Below, one piece after another: positions 29,139 through 40,000 of a DNA stretch of 45,043 nucleotides. The stretch lies in NCBI GenBank assembly GCA_027577415.1, contig JANBQS010000051.1:1-45043 (forward strand), in the 5' to 3' direction. Source of the DNA: Coemansia sp. RSA 922 (lineage: Eukaryota > Kickxellomycota > Kickxellomycetes > Kickxellales > Kickxellaceae). Position 1 is the stretch's first letter; each line of letters starts with the position of its first letter. Under the pieces are notes generated by a model. That model searched no databases. It had not been told where the DNA came from and saw nothing but the letters and a program-made list of their open reading frames with translations. A program made the position numbers and the translations under genes.

Positions 29139-30962
29139 ATGAACAACTGCATCCACAACCTAGGCGACAAGCCTGGTACCCCTGCTCCCACGCAGAGCAT
29201 GAGTGCCGGGGTATTCCGAGAGACGCTGCGGGGAGCAGGCATACCTGACTCTGACATAGCTAGACTTACCCAAATTCTTGCACCTTATAATCCTAGCTTA
29301 GCTGCCAACGACCACGCGGGGGCTCCTATCGCCGGTCCCGCTGAAAATGGCTATTTTCAAGTCCCCATCCCAAACAGCGCCATTCCCCCTCATGTTACCC
29401 CAGTTGCATCTGTTCCTCGCCCTACGCCTACAGCCCACTTAACCGCCGCGCCTCCATCTCTTGCGGGCCCCACCGCTGGTTCCGTTGCGGCTTATGCTCA
29501 TCTGCTACAGCGTCTCACTACGCCTACAACCCATTTACCCGCCGCGCCTTCATCTCTTGTAAGCGCTACCGCGCCTCAACCTCTTGTAGGCTCCACCGCA
29601 CCTCCAGCTCTTGCAGGCTCAGCCGCTGGTCTCGCTGCCTATGCCTCCCTGTTACAGTATCGCGCTACGCCTACAGCTCATTTGCCCGCCGCACCTCCAA
29701 CTCTTGCAAGCCCTACCGCTAGTTCTGTTGCGGCTTATGCTCATCTGCTACAGCGTCTCGCTACGCCTACAGCTCTTTTACCCGCCGCAATTCCAGCTCT
29801 TCCAAGCCTCGCCGCTGGTCTCGCTGCAGCCTATGCTCCCCAACCCCATCCATTCTTTGTTCGTCTGACTGTGGACGGAAAGAGAAAATCGGATGATCTA
29901 TATAGCAAGATGGGGAGGCCACCAACACCGCCACCGCGTAAGCACCAAAGAACTGCCGCATCGGCTGGCAAAGCATTCGGAACCTCATCTGACGACGAAG
30001 GTGGCGAGCCTAGTGCGAGCATGGGAGCGTCCTCTAGCGCGCCGAACGATCAATCTAACGTCGACCATGGTGCTGTCCAGCAACATGTCTTGACAACTGT
30101 TCTCCGCGATGGCTCTGGTGAGGTGACGTCAATGCGCGTGTCTCTTGCATTCGGGTCTTTCTTCTATATGCCACTCTCCATTTTTGCCATTCTGTACCAC
30201 TGCAAGTTTGGCTGTCGGCTCGTTCCCAAGGGCATCCGTCGTCGAGCTGCCTACGAGGCGTTGGGAACGCTGGAGGGCTTCAAGCTCCATACGATTACAA
30301 TCAAGAATGCGGATCCGGACCAGCCAGTCAAGAATGCGAATCCGGACCAGAAAGTCAAGCTGACTGTCTTGATGCGCGACGGCCCCGAGCTTGAAGCGAT
30401 GCGTGCCAATCTTCAAGAGCGACTAGGGCTGACGAAGAAGCCCATCTTGCCAATTCCCGAGCCGCTTATGTGCTACTCTGTGATGATGCTCGGATGCATG
30501 CCACTCGAGCAACTCTCGGGCGCTGTTTTTCAAGAGATGCTTCCGATAATAACCGGAGTGGATTTCGAGTCGCTGCCAGTGGCCACAAGCAAGGGAGTCC
30601 GTCGAATGCCGTATGGGGAGCTATGTAGGGTAGCGAAGAAGTGGGCGCGCGATCTGTGCCGGTATACCACTAATGTCCGCAACAGGAACAAAATGCTGGG
30701 TATGGCGACGAGATGTTATATTGCGTATACAAAGGAGTGCCACGCGAAAGAAAATACGCCTGCCGATTTGGATCTGGAAGGCAAGATAGCCAAGGAGATG
30801 CTTAAAGACGGCGTGTTTTCTAGCCGGCTGCTGCTTGGCATCCGCAAGCCCGAGTTCAAGCTACTCCTTAAACACCTGACGTTTATGATCAAGGACAACA
30901 AGGATGAGGGCATAAGAACGTATATGAGAAACCTTTCCAAACACCTGTTTAAACAGTCTTGA
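29139..30962 (+). CDS. Novel 607-residue repeat protein, paralogue B
   Basis: Unrecognised, and exactly as long as paralogue A (607 residues from the first ATG). The N-terminal third differs: from residue 96 there are four Ala/Pro/Leu-rich units starting at nucleotides 29424, 29520, 29667 and 29763. Each unit is about 32 residues (96 bp), the second enlarged by 51 bp, built on TPTAHLPAAPPSL...VAAYAHLLQR. Basic segments at about 247-272 (DGKRKSDD, PPPRKHQRT) suggest nuclear targeting. The C-terminal half starts with TTVLRDGSGEV at about residue 318, the equivalent position to paralogue A. It keeps the same order of blocks, including YGELCRVAKKWARDLCRY and a final charged helical region. An 11-residue tandem (NADPDQPVKNA...) near residue 390 is unique to B. 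No catalytic motif is visible. The shared half looks like one structured domain; function unknown. Confidence 0.75.
   Translation: MNNCIHNLGDKPGTPAPTQSMSAGVFRETLRGAGIPDSDIARLTQILAPYNPSLAANDHAGAPIAGPAENGYFQVPIPNSAIPPHVTPVASVPRPTPTAHLTAAPPSLAGPTAGSVAAYAHLLQRLTTPTTHLPAAPSSLVSATAPQPLVGSTAPPALAGSAAGLAAYASLLQYRATPTAHLPAAPPTLASPTASSVAAYAHLLQRLATPTALLPAAIPALPSLAAGLAAAYAPQPHPFFVRLTVDGKRKSDDLYSKMGRPPTPPPRKHQRTAASAGKAFGTSSDDEGGEPSASMGASSSAPNDQSNVDHGAVQQHVLTTVLRDGSGEVTSMRVSLAFGSFFYMPLSIFAILYHCKFGCRLVPKGIRRRAAYEALGTLEGFKLHTITIKNADPDQPVKNANPDQKVKLTVLMRDGPELEAMRANLQERLGLTKKPILPIPEPLMCYSVMMLGCMPLEQLSGAVFQEMLPIITGVDFESLPVATSKGVRRMPYGELCRVAKKWARDLCRYTTNVRNRNKMLGMATRCYIAYTKECHAKENTPADLDLEGKIAKEMLKDGVFSSRLLLGIRKPEFKLLLKHLTFMIKDNKDEGIRTYMRNLSKHLFKQS
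29424..29845 (+). repeat. In-frame 96-bp coding repeats in paralogue B
   Basis: Four units start with ACGCCTACA at 29424, 29520, 29667 and 29763. Spacings of 96, 147 and 96 bp are all multiples of three. Units differ mostly by silent or conservative changes. Confidence 0.85.
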
Positions 30963-31114
30963 GTTCTTTTATATTTCTTTTATCACACTTTTCATTCATT
31001 ACGACAATAACATGGAGTAGCATTGGATCATTTATTTGTGACCAAAAATACAAATGTCTCCAAAAGTGTCCACCTTCATATAATCAGCAACTGCATTGGT
31101 CAAAATGGCAAACG

Positions 31115-33025
31115 TCACGACTCGTTAACAGTCCGGATCATGCGGTTGACGCGCTGTCGAACGCTGTCCTTTACTTGGAGGTCGTCTGTTTCCGAGCCGT
31201 TCTGTCGGCTGGCCGACGACGTACTGTGGCCATTAGCAGCAAATGCCGATGCCAAGCTCGGGGTATGCGCCAGCGGTGACGAGAGTCCTCCAGGCGTTAG
31301 CCGATTTCCAGCAGCAAAAATGCGCGAGCCAACCATGTTTGGGCCAAGCACGGACGAGGAAGACAAACCAACAATTGGGCGCATTTGCGGCGACATGGCA
31401 AAGATCGATGACTCGGGCGACCAAGAGCGATGCAGTGGTTGTGGCTGCTGAGGCCGGACAACCGGCGACCGTAGCGAATGTGTGCTGGTTGACATGTGCT
31501 CTTCTGGAGTAAACATCCGTGGGGGGTGCGGCGGCAATGGCATTATCCCCATCGATGGGCTCACGTTGGTATTGGAGACTGCCACTGTGGCACGAGAGTT
31601 GGCCGTGCTGCGGAGCGGGTGAGGCGGCGGCAGTTGTGTGTTGTAGTCGGGCGGGAGCTCAGCCACATTCAGCGTCGGGATAATAGGCGAGATCGGCTGG
31701 TTGATGTCTAAAACAGGAGATCGCGGAATGTCGCCCTGCTGCGGGTGCGCATGGGAGTGCTGGTTTTGTGCAGTCGGGGCGGCAGAGGCCTGTGCATTAT
31801 TAGCACCAGCAGTCGTGCTCGAGGTAGTAGCTCCTGGAGGCTTTGGAGTAAACGGGTGCTTAATCTTGATGCGCTTCTCGTTCGGCATAACGAGCTCCTT
31901 GGCAAAGGCAGCTTGCAGCTTGCGACTGATGACCGAGGTCAGCATAGGCAGGTTCTGTACCTTGGCCTTGCTCCCAATCAAGGTCTGCACGTCAAACTCC
32001 AGTACATAGTCTGGTAGAATCGAGATCGCAACCGATGGCTCTAGTGATGCGCTGTCGAATTCAATCGCCACGGTGCCAATAAACTTTACCAACGACACCA
32101 CCATAGTGACAGGAAGGGCGGCTACTGATGGCCGAGGCCAGTTGACCAAAACGCGCGTGTTGAAGCCCAAGGTAATATCGTCATGAAGCGCTAGATCCAG
32201 CTCAGCCCGCATGCCCAGAGACCCCGTCGATGGAACCATGCGCGCGCTGGTGATGCGCAAAAAGTCAGAGCCCAGCGAAAACTGCGTAATGCGAATACTG
32301 TCGATAACCGAGGGGCGCAGCTCGCCATTCAGAGCTTCACTGATTACGCGCACAAGTCGGTCGTGGCGCTCAGCGTCAGCGCGGAACTTTGCAATGATCT
32401 GCGCCAGAAACACCGTCAGCCAGTCGCAGGACTCTGGCGCATGTCCCATCAGATCGTAGGCCGTGCGCGAGAGGATTTCCTTGTGCATCTTCGCCAGCTC
32501 TTCGGCCAAGTCGTTTGGCTTGGGCTCCTTGGGTTTCCGCGAAAATATCATAAACTTTGACAAGCCAAACCCACCCTCGTGCACAACGGTATTGCCGCCC
32601 CTTGCTACTGCGCCGTCGCCTGTTTCCCCCGCTGTGTGCCGCGCTGTGTGGTCGTCGGATGACTGGCTTCCAAGTGGCTCTTCGAACAGTACGTACTTTA
32701 TGGCCATTACTAGCAGAATCAGCATGCTGAGCTGACCCAAGATAAACCCCTGCATAAACGTTGGTTGCCAGGCCCACAGCTGGTGTGCCAGCGCGGACAG
32801 CCGTGAGGACACTAGGTAGTGGTGCGGCTCGGCAGCTATTGTCGAGGCTAGTGTGTCAGCAAGTACACTTGGCGACGAGCTCGTAGTTGTAGAGGCGTAT
32901 GTCTCGCCTATAGCATTGCTCGTGATTGTGGCCAGGGTCTGTGTCAGTGTGGGTGTCGGTGTTGGCGTCGGCGATAAAAGCCCCGAGGCAAAGGCCGTTG
33001 CTAGTAAACTTGCCACCAACTCCAT
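31115..33025 (-). CDS. MMM1: Mmm1, ERMES lipid-transfer subunit
   Basis: ER-anchored subunit of ERMES, which tethers ER to mitochondria and moves phospholipids. It has 636 residues and starts at the ATG at 33025. Residues 1-89 are Ser/Thr-rich and would face the ER lumen. One membrane helix lies at about residues 90-113 (FILGQLSMLILLVMAIKYVLF). After a variable linker, the SMP domain spans about 195-400, opening with HAPESCDWLTVFLAQIIAKFR and including NWPRPSVAALPV, VAISILPDYVLEFDV and LPMLTSVISRKL. These blocks are diagnostic for Mmm1. Unusual: about 230 extra, disordered Pro/Ser/His-rich residues follow the SMP domain, whereas yeast Mmm1 (426 residues) ends soon after it. Shares a ~1 kb divergent promoter with the Rim15-like gene. 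Confidence 0.94.
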   Translation of the reverse strand: MELVASLLATAFASGLLSPTPTPTPTLTQTLATITSNAIGETYASTTTSSSPSVLADTLASTIAAEPHHYLVSSRLSALAHQLWAWQPTFMQGFILGQLSMLILLVMAIKYVLFEEPLGSQSSDDHTARHTAGETGDGAVARGGNTVVHEGGFGLSKFMIFSRKPKEPKPNDLAEELAKMHKEILSRTAYDLMGHAPESCDWLTVFLAQIIAKFRADAERHDRLVRVISEALNGELRPSVIDSIRITQFSLGSDFLRITSARMVPSTGSLGMRAELDLALHDDITLGFNTRVLVNWPRPSVAALPVTMVVSLVKFIGTVAIEFDSASLEPSVAISILPDYVLEFDVQTLIGSKAKVQNLPMLTSVISRKLQAAFAKELVMPNEKRIKIKHPFTPKPPGATTSSTTAGANNAQASAAPTAQNQHSHAHPQQGDIPRSPVLDINQPISPIIPTLNVAELPPDYNTQLPPPHPLRSTANSRATVAVSNTNVSPSMGIMPLPPHPPRMFTPEEHMSTSTHSLRSPVVRPQQPQPLHRSWSPESSIFAMSPQMRPIVGLSSSSVLGPNMVGSRIFAAGNRLTPGGLSSPLAHTPSLASAFAANGHSTSSASRQNGSETDDLQVKDSVRQRVNRMIRTVNES

Positions 33026-34006
33026 TGGCTATGTCATCCACCAGAGTCAGATAGGTCGATTCGATACACGCGCCGCTAGAAAAAAATTAGCTGGTAAAAA
33101 AAAAAAACGAAATTTGGAAGAAGTGAAGGCGAGTTGTAAATTGTGAAGCCTGGCTTGAATGTGATCAAGAGGGATAATCGGGCGGGCATGCCGATCAGCT
33201 TGAGCTTGAGCATCAACACGGACCACTGCAGTTGAAAATCCGATGGGGCATCGGGGCAAATGTTGTAGTCGCTGTTCTTTTTAGAGACACTATGCATTTG
33301 CTCTAATTTCACTTTTCTCCTCTTCCAAGTTCTCCAATCCGTCCAGGGGTCCGTCTGCTGCTAGCAATTCTTCTCACCGTCCGGCTATATGCACCGCTGC
33401 TTCTAGTTTTTGGTGCCTTTGTACGCAGCTCGCCGGGCTCTGAAAATTGTCTCTCTTTCTATCGCCTTTGCCATTATCTCTTTCTTTGTCAATTTCGTAT
33501 CTTCTTTATACATAGACAGGACCGCTAGTCTTTTCGTAGAGACACCCTTTCCACCACGACTATATTAAAGCAGACGAGCATCGCTTTTTCTGACAGTTGA
33601 CGTGCGCCAAGCGTGGCAACTACTGGGAGGTAAGTGAGCCAGCTCCAGCTGGTCGTCGCACAGAGTCTGTCTCTCTTTTCGACATCTATTTACCTTTTTT
33701 TTTTTTGTACTTGCACTGGAGCCCGTCTTTGCGCATCTCTTTGATTATATTCAGGCCTACTGCCCCACTTTGCCTTACAAACCACCTCTGGGCACGACCT
33801 TTATAGCACGCTTGTTCTTTTGCTACTGCTCGTCATTTCGCACCACCTGCCACCTCCAACAATTTTTGTTTTATCCTATTGCACTTTTTTTTTTTGTATC
33901 TAACGTCCCCCGCTTTTATTACTTCTTTCCACATTAGCTGTACCCGGTCTGCTGGCACACTATCAGTTTTTATTTTCACGGTCTGCCTTCTTTATTGCCG
34001 CAGTCA
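33026..34006. promoter_or_regulatory. Divergent MMM1 / Rim15-like promoter region
   Basis: About 980 bp between two divergent starts. The plus strand carries several T/C-rich stretches (33440-33500, 33670-33760, 33860-33920) and poly-T runs of 9-11 bp. A TATA-like ATATTAAAG is at 33561-33569. It also contains the inferred 5' leader intron of the kinase gene. No coding gene is supported. Confidence 0.5.
33630..34003 (+). other. Inferred 5'-leader intron of the Rim15-like gene
   Basis: A perfect donor GTAAGT follows GGGAG at 33629, and a pyrimidine-rich tract ending in GCCGCAG lies 3 nt before the ATG at 34007. Splicing would remove 374 nt, including the ATGs in the leader. No branch site was proven, so this is inference. 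Confidence 0.45.
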
Positions 34007-37000
34007 ATGGAGTTGCGGTCAAACGAATCACAGCACATGCCGGACTCGGATGCTGCGACACCCGACGACAGCCAGGGCCATGCCTCAAATACACGCATGG
34101 ATACATCCAGCGATTCTCAGCAACAAACGCCTGAACATCACAACTCACCTATAGCTCGGCGTGTAGTCACGGGCGGTCTTGGCCTGCATGCAGCGAGCGT
34201 TCATACTTCAGAAAATGCCTCAACATACTCAGACCGATCTGCATTTGACTCGGTGTCTGGCGACTCCAAGCCGCCGTCGCAAAGGTCCTCGGGTATGAGC
34301 CTGGTGCGGCGGCTCCGACGCTTGTCCAGCGCTGCCCTGCACGGCAAAGTAAATAGGCTTTTCTCGCGGTCTAACAACCCATCGCAGGACAGCTTGTTGA
34401 TTAGTGGACCGGCCAGCCCATCGCCGTGCCTAACACCCGGCGCAACACCAGGCTCCCCGACGGTGTGCTCTAGAACCGATTCTTCTGATTCGTTTCACGA
34501 CCGAAGACCGCCTTATGGCGTGTACGAGCGCCAGACGGTTGGTGCCACTGTTCTTACATCCAGCCCTGCCGCCGAATGGCGGGCGAACAATGCTCACAAC
34601 CTGCCGCCGTTGCCACCCAAACCTCTATCGACAAGGAGAAATCGCGCCATGACCGAGGTAACTCCTCTGGCCATACGCGGCCAGCTTGGAAGCGCCGAGA
34701 GCGAGGCTGCCATGGCTGAGCCAAGCGACAGCGGCGAAACTCTGCAAAAGATCGCCCAGTCCAGAGCCAAGGTTGCCAACTCGCCGTTGGTGGCCAGCCC
34801 GTTATCCCGAAAATCCTTCCACACGCTTCACGCAGCTGCCGGCTTGGATGAGACTGGTAGTAAGCGTGTTTCTTCGCCACCGCATATGGCAAAGTCGGTC
34901 AGCGAGAACCAGTTTTCCTCTCTGCTATCACCCCCCGCTCACTCGTTGCAGCACGCATTGCCTACAACGCCACGGATGTCATCGCACAATCTCTCCTCGG
35001 CTAGCGCCACGTCCGACGCACAGCGACCTGTTACTCCCCAACGACTGAGCTACCAGTACGCTGAGTACTTCAATGATGACATGCCTTTCCGGGCTGCAGA
35101 TACACCGAGTCCGCCCGACAAGACAATTGGTCGGGCGCAAGCGCATTTTAACAGCGACCTAGGCACGCCTACCATCCAGCGCCGCCGCACTGCGCTGACA
35201 ACGCTAGACTGGGCCAGCCACAGCGTGACTACAACATTGCAGCCTCCGAGGTTAAGTCAAAATGCGCTGCCGCCACCGCCACTGCCGCCACCAAATCCAC
35301 AACAACAGCAGCAACAGCCGCGGCAACAACAACAACAAAGACCGCCTGACTTTGGCATCGCGTTAGCAAAGAGCTCGAATGGTTCTAGATCCGAATCACC
35401 ATCGAGCTTGCTTTCTGCCTTCCAAGTTCGCCCTCACGTCAACTCGGGAAGGCTTCGCCAGACGAGCACTGGCACATCGGCGCGCAGCTCGACATCTATT
35501 GCATCTGATTCGGCTCCCTCTTGGGTCTCTGCCATGTCAAATGCCGACATGGGCGCTGGAGATAACGATGACAATGACGGCGATAGCCGCTTAGCGGGCC
35601 TTGACTCGTCATCTCTGGCCATAAATCAAGTCCGCCGGAGTACTGACTTGAGTGGCATAATGCTTGGCAGTAGCGCGTCTGACTCTATCTCGATACCCGC
35701 CTTGGCTACGTCGTATCATCCGCGCTGGTCGATACCGTCAGTCGGCCCACAGTCACAATTCGATTCGTCGCTGATGGACTGGCAGATGTCGCAGGATGAA
35801 TCCGCCACTGTCTACAGCTGCTCCCCTTCGTCGGTGTCGCTGGCCAACGAGCCAACCCGTGCCATGGCCATTGCTCCACTGTCGACTGGTGCGTTTGGAG
35901 GAGCGCTTGAGCGCTTTTCTGACGGCGCTGTAAGCAGCACGAGCGGCTACACGCCCCCATTTGCACCAGAGCGCCGCCGCGTGACTAGCACTCCCTCTCG
36001 GTCCTCTGCGGTTAGTTTGGCTGCTGGTGCAGAGTCGCCTCTGTACCAAGCACTAAGTGAGGCCGATGAGCTAGACGCGTCCATGGCAGAGCTATCTCTG
36101 TCTAGCGCGAGTGGCAGCGCTGCGGGTGGCACACCCTCGCACTCGGCTTCGGCATCGTCAGTGTCTGTCTCTCAGCTCATTAGGCCGCGCGGAGGGTCGC
36201 AGCCGATTCACTTGGCGCGAGCTGCTACCACCAATGCCATTAGACTGAAGGAGAAAAGCGCCGCCCAACCGAACTACGGCGCCATCCCCTCTGCTCAGCG
36301 CAATGCAGATGTGCGCACGGGTCCTGGCTCGGCTCCCGAGTCATTCAACATCGATCTGGCTATCGAGAAGAACAAGGCGCGCCTTCGCGTGCGAGCCACG
36401 TCTACCTCGAACCAGTCGTTTGTCCCGGGCGACAACACGCCCTTTGGGCACGACGGCCTGTCGCCCGGCTACAGCAGTAGCAGCAATGCTAGTCACTCGC
36501 AGCAGAATACTCTGGGTAGAAGTACTGCTGCCGGTGGGATGCCTGTTAGCCGGCCGACATCGTCAATGTCGGCGTATACGATGTCACCCATGTCCAGCAC
36601 TGCCGGTGACGACAATCAGAATGTGCTATTGTCCCAGCTGTGGCAGCCCTCAGCCATGTATCAGTCTAGCCCGGAGCGCGGCAGCGATGGCCATATGTCG
36701 GGCGCAGGCATGTATACGCCGTCCTCGACCTCGTCTCCTCCGGTTCACTACCAGCTCAATAACTCACATGGCCAGCAGCACGCCAGCTCTAGCAATCACT
36801 CGGCACGGCTGAATGTGTCGTCGGTCCAGCGCAGCTCGTCTGGCCACAGCGTGTCTAGCGGTATTAGTGAGTTGCTGGAGCCCTCAAGCGTGAGTCAGGC
36901 GCGCAAGGATGCGCTGTGGCAAGTCCTTGTTGTGTCAAAGTCGCGCGCTGACACTGAAATAGACAAAATCATGCGGCAGTGGAAGGAGTCGGACAGCGGT

Positions 37001-40000
37001 ACTATCGTTTGCACGCTAGATGCCGATGCCAAGCCCGGCGTGGGTGATGACGACGCAATGATCCTCATGGTCAAACGCGGACATCGCCGGTCAACGTCGG
37101 ACATTAAGCGCGCTGATGGCGATAAGAACGAGTTCCGCCGTCGAGTTGTTGATCTGACCAGCGTGATTCGGAGCTCATCGGTAGCCGATCTGAGCAATGA
37201 GCGGTTCACTCGTGGAATCACTGAGCAGCTCTATGGTCTGTTGACAGAGCAGCGTACGCGGTTTTCATTTGACGCCAATGTTGGTACCCTGATCCTGGAT
37301 ATTCTGTACCAATTCTCGGCTGTGTCGCAGACCGTAAATCAACTGTCGGCGCCAGCCAACGTGTTCCAATCTGGCGCGCGTGGCGGAGTCTCAGGCGAGG
37401 CATCGCCAGCGATTAGTCAGTTCCCCAGTCCATTGCTAGCACCAGATGCCTCGCTCGGCCGAGGAGCACTAGGTCATGTACAGCCGCTCAGCTCTGCGCT
37501 TTCGTCACACTACGAAGCTGCCAGTGCCCGCAATGCGAGTCGTAGCCACCAGCTATCAGCCTCGGCTGCATCCGCCATGAGCGAGCTTGGCGATTACCGA
37601 ATTGGACGGACCGCTTCTGAGAACCTGACGCATCTGACGTCCCACCTTCAGCGCCACCAGCAAGGCAACAGCTCTGATTCGTACCTTCTTGGTAGTGCTG
37701 GGACTCGAGGCGCGCGGCCCTTGGATAGCGGAGTGATGCATCTGTCGAGTCCTCGGCTGGTACCAGGTACTGCTCACAGCTCGACTGCGTCACTAATATC
37801 GCTGTTGGCGCCTGTTTACGCCGGCAGTAGCTATAGTATCAGCGGGTCCGTTGGTCGTGCAGGTGCTGTGGGCGGCGGTATCTTAGGCCAGTCTCAGCCT
37901 GTTGTTGGTCTTCAGCAGCGCCAGCGTGCATACTTTCCGCAGCCGCCGGGTACTCCTCATTCTGGCCGACTCAGTGTCGACACGCCAGAATCAGAGGCCG
38001 AGGTGCCCATGCGCCAGTCGATGGACGATGCGGTGATGCGCCCTACGCTTCGACGCCATATTAGCAAGCTGAGTGTGTCGTCGGAAGCCGCTGATACGCA
38101 TGGGCTTTCGTACAGGTCGGCTGCTCGAGCGTCCCTCCAGCCACAGCAATTCTACCAGTACTCGTCTCGGCAGAATCAGTCGAATTTCTCTCAGCAGCTT
38201 GCGCCGCCCTCCACGCCTCAGTTGCCCACGTCGCTAACCAGCCTAGATCGGAATGGTGATAGTGCTGCTATGTCGACGCCCAAGCGTACTACTCGGCCAG
38301 CGTCAGTGTGCATCTCGAGCGGTGGTGGCTATGCCTCGCTAAGGCACTTTTCAGAGTCCTTCTCGCGACAGGAGAAGCTTGCCAATCTACTTGGCCAGGA
38401 CTCTGACTTTAGCGACAGCGTCCCCACATCTCCCGCCGAGCCGCCTGCCCGGCCCTTCCTGGACATTGACACGCTGAAGAGGGATACATCTCGGCTACCG
38501 CCAATAGACTCGCTGAGAACTATTCCAGAGACGAGGCGAGGAAACGAGGTGGACACTTGCAGCTTGGAGCGGCAGTTGGCGCAATTGTCTGACAAGTCTG
38601 CTATGGCCGAGGCTAAGAGCCTGTCCCATGTTGGCGAAGGCGAAGCTACCATAGCGGACACCGGCGACGCTGTCGCTGCTGTGGATAGCGCCTTGTTGTC
38701 TGCCGTCGACACCGCTGCTGCGGTCTCTCGCGAGGTCGACTCTGCTCCGGCCGACCTAGAGCCGAACTCTGGTTCTGTTGCCTTGGCTGATGATGAGCTG
38801 GTGGTCTGCCGGATTTGTGAGCGGGACTTTTGTCGCTCCGAACTTAACGCGCATTCGGATGTGTGCATACTAGAGCAGACTCGCGCAATGAAACTCGACG
38901 AGGTCAACCAGCGTATCAAGCGACTACGCGACTCGATCAGCAAGCGGCTGTCCGATGTCAAGAAGACGAGGCAGTGGGACAGGGTTGCCATTCGAGAGTC
39001 TGAACGCATTATTCGCATTGCCAATCGCTCCATAGCCTGGCCCGAGGGCGACAGCCAGCACGAGCAGATGGTGGCCAAGGCCAAGTTCACAAAGTACATT
39101 GACAAGCTAGAGACAATTACTGGTAGAACCGCTCCGAGCACTACGCCAGTGGTCGCTAACGGCATGGCCTCGCCTGTGGCGCCAGCGAGCAACCTTCCTC
39201 GGGCTGACATCGAGACTATTTGGCTGGCCGTGCATCTTCTTGCGCGAGTCCAGGAAAAGTTTACGATCATTGAGGAGTTTGACCAAGAGTTCAGCCGCCT
39301 AGAGCAGCAAGAGGCCCTGGTGCGCGAGGCAGAATCTCTGAACGACGATGTCGGTTCTGAGCCTGGTAGTCAGTTCCATGAGCTGGCCACTTGGTCGCAG
39401 CTGGCACATGTTGGCCGGGGCAGCCCAGCTGCATCGGAGCGCACGAGTATGGAGTATATTCCTTCGCAGTCCGAGTCCGGCTCAGCGACCCCAGATACCC
39501 ACGCATCGCACTCTGTCGGGGTTGGAAAGGGCGCTACCACTTTGACCCGCCGCCATTCTCGTCACTCCCGGCCCGATCGTCGCAGTATAAGCCGCTCGAC
39601 CAAGCCTGGGGCAGAGCTTGTCGATGCTGACTCTCAAAGCAACGGCAGCGGATCACGCAAGAGAGTGTCCCTGTTTGCTGCCTTGTTCCGCAACAGCAGC
39701 ATTGCTGGTGTGTTTAACCGCGGCAAGGACTCGGCGGCAAACTCGTCCGTGCTTCGACGCAAAAACACGCCCTCGCCCTTTGCCTCGAGCAGTTTGCAAC
39801 CAGCTTCCAAGTCTAGCAGTGTGCTACGCAGACTGTCGCAGAACGCATCGCCCGCAGCAGCAGCCAAGCCGTCACCAATCGCGACTAACTTGAGCAGCAG
39901 TCACAGCACACCTGCTGTCGACCAGGCCGCTAGTGCCAGCCCGGCTACGCCGGCTAGTCCCGCAGATGTTCCGCTGTCGTCTCCTGTGACTAGACAAAGG

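Noticed and set aside
38329..39270. 313-codon minus-strand frame within the Rim15-like gene
   Set aside because: Long antisense frame caused by Ser/Asp-rich codons of the sense strand; no start context or motifs.
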